A stretch of 64,000 nucleotides of DNA from GAS368 sp965227745 (GTDB lineage: Bacteria; Verrucomicrobiota; Verrucomicrobiia; Opitutales; Opitutaceae): contig OZ245769.1 of NCBI GenBank assembly GCA_965227745.1, positions 6,200,001 to 6,264,000 on the forward strand, written 5' to 3'. Position numbers and translations under genes: made by a program. The notes below the pieces were generated by a model, which made no database searches, was not told where the DNA came from, and saw nothing but the letters and a program-made list of their open reading frames with translations. Each line of letters begins with the position of its first letter. Positions within the stretch are counted from its first letter, which is position 1. Shown piece after piece: positions 62,123 to 64,000 of the stretch.

Positions 62123-63481
62123 CTAGAGGGACGTCACGTAGAACTGCGTGCCGACGACCCGAACGATCTTAACGGTCGAACCGCTGGGAAAAGCCAGCCC
62201 GCCCTCCGTGCGAGCGGGCGCGGAGTAGCGCGAGCCGCCCTGCACGTAGGCGATCTCGCCCACGGCACCCGAGGGGATTGGCGTGATGACGGTGGCCGTG
62301 AGCCCGGTGACTTCGGCGACGCGGCCCTCGCTCGACCCTTGGGCCCAGCGAAAGATCAGCATGAACATCCACGCGACGAGCGTCGCGACCGCCAGCGCTC
62401 CGCCGCCTGCGAGTACACTGCTATAGTGGTGCAGCGCATCGCTTTGATTGAAGATCATGCCGAATCCGCCAAACGCCGTGACAAATGTCGCGATGGTCGT
62501 CGGCCCCACCGGTTCAAAGCCTGGCATGTCGTGCGAGCCAAAGCCCGCCTCCGCGTGCGCATGGATGTCTCCGCCGTGCGAGGCATCCACATCTACGTCG
62601 CTGCCATGCCCGACGTGGCCGAAGATCGCGCTCAACAGAGCAAAGAGTAAACCGACCCCAAAACAAATCGCGTAGATATAAAATGCCGTTTGCCGGGACG
62701 ATTCATCAACTTCGTAGGTGGCCACGCCCGCCGCCGTCACGGTGACGGCGGCAGCGACGCCGGAGCTGAGTTTTTTCATGGCGTAGATTTTATAGAGCTT
62801 GGCAAAAACACCGGCTCCCGCGCCCACGGCGGCGGACTGGCCGAGCGCGCCGGTGGCGAGGGTAACGGCGAGGCCGGCGGGCGGGGCGGCGACGGCTTTG
62901 GTGGAGAGGACGAGCGCGAGAATCGCCGCCGTCGAGGTAATACCGCGCGAGGCGAGGCCCGTGCGGAGTTTATCGAGCGCACGCTCGGCGCGCATGCGGG
63001 CCGAACTCTCGCCGATGCCGAATTGCTCGCCCATCATGGCGAAGGGCTGGCCCTCGAAATAGCGCATGAGGACGGCGGAGCGGTCGTTGTCCGAGAGATC
63101 GGCCATCGCATCGTCGAGCAGCGGCCGGACTTTTTCCCAGTCGGCGTCGCTGACGGCGGGCCGTTCGATTTCTTCCATGGTGTGGGCCTCCTGTTCGCGG
63201 CGGTGGCGACGCTGCTTTTCGCGAAGCGCGGTGAGCGCGGCGAAACGCGTGCTGGTGTAGAGCCAACTCGTCAGCTCCGGTCGGTCGGTGAGCTGCGAGG
63301 CCTTGCGCGCGAGGTCGATGAAGACGGCCTGGCTCACATCCTGCGCGAGCAGGGTGTCGCCATTGACCTGGCGCAGGGCGGCGGAGTAAACGAGTCCGGC
63401 CTTTCGCTTCACCAGTTCGGTGAAGGCGGAGTCGGAGCGCTCGTTTACAAAGCGGCGCAGGAGTTCGACATCGTCGGTCAT
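62123..63481 (-). CDS. ECF sigma factor fused to an NfeD-like membrane protein
   Basis: A 452-residue fusion starting at the ATG at 63481; a longer frame to 63583 adds a non-family stretch. Residues 1-185 form an ECF sigma factor: region 2 (LAQDVSQAVFIDLARKASQL, ELTSWLYTSTRFAALTALRE) and region 4 (DRSAVLMRYFEGQPFAMMGE, QFGIGESSARMRAERALDKL). A hydrophobic Ala/Gly-rich stretch and about four membrane helices follow (YIYAICFGVGLLFALLSAIF and others), with a His/Asp-rich loop between (HGSDVDVDASHGGDIHAHAE). The C-terminal 70 residues fit the NfeD/YuaF OB-fold (AEVTGLTATVITPIPSGAVG, GGLAFPSGSTVKIVRVVGTQ). The sigma domain is thus tethered to the membrane beside flotillin. Confidence 0.88.
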   Translation of the reverse strand: MTDDVELLRRFVNERSDSAFTELVKRKAGLVYSAALRQVNGDTLLAQDVSQAVFIDLARKASQLTDRPELTSWLYTSTRFAALTALREKQRRHRREQEAHTMEEIERPAVSDADWEKVRPLLDDAMADLSDNDRSAVLMRYFEGQPFAMMGEQFGIGESSARMRAERALDKLRTGLASRGITSTAAILALVLSTKAVAAPPAGLAVTLATGALGQSAAVGAGAGVFAKLYKIYAMKKLSSGVAAAVTVTAAGVATYEVDESSRQTAFYIYAICFGVGLLFALLSAIFGHVGHGSDVDVDASHGGDIHAHAEAGFGSHDMPGFEPVGPTTIATFVTAFGGFGMIFNQSDALHHYSSVLAGGGALAVATLVAWMFMLIFRWAQGSSEGRVAEVTGLTATVITPIPSGAVGEIAYVQGGSRYSAPARTEGGLAFPSGSTVKIVRVVGTQFYVTSL

Positions 63482-63673
63482 CGCAAGCTTACCGCCGCGG
63501 GCGGCGCGAATGGCACACGGCGCCGAAAAAATCGTCGGATTTTTCGCCGACGCTGCGCTGACCGGAGTGGCTGGAAAAAGCACTCATTGGCTGCGACCCA
63601 ATCAAAGCATTTCCCGGGCGGGAGCGCACTTACAATGTTGCGCCGCGATTCCAACGCCCCACGCTCACTCTAT

Positions 63674-64000
63674 ATGGAATCACACGAGGTGATGAAGGAG
63701 GTTCTCAAGAAGACCAGCGCGAAGCAAATCGCCGCAGAGATGGGCTTGTCGCTTTCGCTGATCTATAAATGGGCGGAGCTCCCGGAGGACGACAGCGGGA
63801 GCGGCACGGGCAGCCCGCTCGACCGCGTGGGCCAGCTCCTCCGCACGACCAAGGACATCCGCATCGCCCAATGGGTTTGCGAACAGGCGGACGGTTTTTA
63901 CATTCGCAATCCCCATAATACGACCAGCGATCAGGCCCTCATCCCGATCACCAACGACATCGTGCAAGACTTTGCCGACATGCTCGCCACGATCGCAATC
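63674..64000 (+). CDS. Partial helix-turn-helix protein, CII/YmfL-like
   Basis: The first 109 residues of a gene that runs off the right edge of the window. The ATG at 63674 gives MESHEVMKEVLKKTSAKQIA; a second in-frame ATG at 63635 has a GGGAG a dozen bases before it and is also possible. TSAKQIAAEMGLSLSLIYKWA is a clear helix-turn-helix. The following PLDRVGQLLRTTKDIRIAQW and GFYIRNPHN resemble the phage CII-like regulatory family in outline. It diverges from the sigma-NfeD gene. No stop codon is reached, so length and role are unknown. Confidence 0.72.
   Translation, partial: MESHEVMKEVLKKTSAKQIAAEMGLSLSLIYKWAELPEDDSGSGTGSPLDRVGQLLRTTKDIRIAQWVCEQADGFYIRNPHNTTSDQALIPITNDIVQDFADMLATIAI

Noticed and set aside
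1..64000. CRISPR array, phage or insertion sequence
   Set aside because: No regularly spaced direct repeats with unique spacers and no transposase or phage structural gene were found; the repeats present are palindromic intergenic units.

Overview
The window comes from a GC-rich bacterial chromosome, most likely Verrucomicrobiota and probably Opitutaceae. That placement is inference. It rests on a DUF1549/DUF1553 protein beside a DUF1501 protein, a ThuA protein, an ADOP-type permease, an ECF sigma factor with a membrane extension, and intergenic repeats typical of that group. I found no tRNA, rRNA, CRISPR array, transposase or replication origin.

Region 1 (1-25.3 kb) looks like a surface-adhesin secretion and glycosylation locus. 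A large two-partner-secretion exoprotein (tpsA-like, + strand) has its own near-perfect sigma-54 promoter, a structured leader and a strong terminator. Diverging from it, the outer-membrane transporter (tpsB-like) heads a tightly packed minus-strand run: a pyruvyl-transferase-like protein, a large GT-C-like membrane protein, a GT9 / coiled-coil / GT2 fusion, a second GT-C-like membrane protein, a GtrB/DPM1-like polyprenyl-phosphate sugar synthase, and a third membrane protein cut by the window edge. On the other side of tpsA lie three tandem TMTC-like proteins (membrane glycosyltransferase domain plus TPR repeats). Together they suggest export and decoration of an Asn/Ser/Thr-rich adhesin with lipid-linked sugars.

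Region 2 (25.4-39.2 kb) is a metabolic stretch: a PQQ propeller dehydrogenase with an embedded cytochrome c, ThuA, a small lipoprotein, a LacI-type regulator, xylose isomerase diverging from a XylR-type activator, the DUF1501 and PSD1-type pair, and a DUF1877 protein. Several families of intergenic palindromic repeats lie between these genes.

Region 3 (39.5-51.3 kb) holds a small unknown protein with a MamK-like bacterial actin, prfB with a programmed +1 frameshift, an ATP-grasp-like protein, and a 2316-residue Sel1 / coiled-coil / LysM envelope protein with an exact 366-bp internal tandem period.

Region 4 (51.6-64 kb) holds a stand-alone integrase-arm-like small protein preceded by a candidate structured RNA with its own terminator, a DUF3500 protein, an ADOP permease, a small lipoprotein, sucD and sucC separated by three translationally coupled VOC genes, and a flotillin gene following a protein that fuses an ECF sigma factor to an NfeD-like membrane domain. 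The window ends in a partial helix-turn-helix gene.
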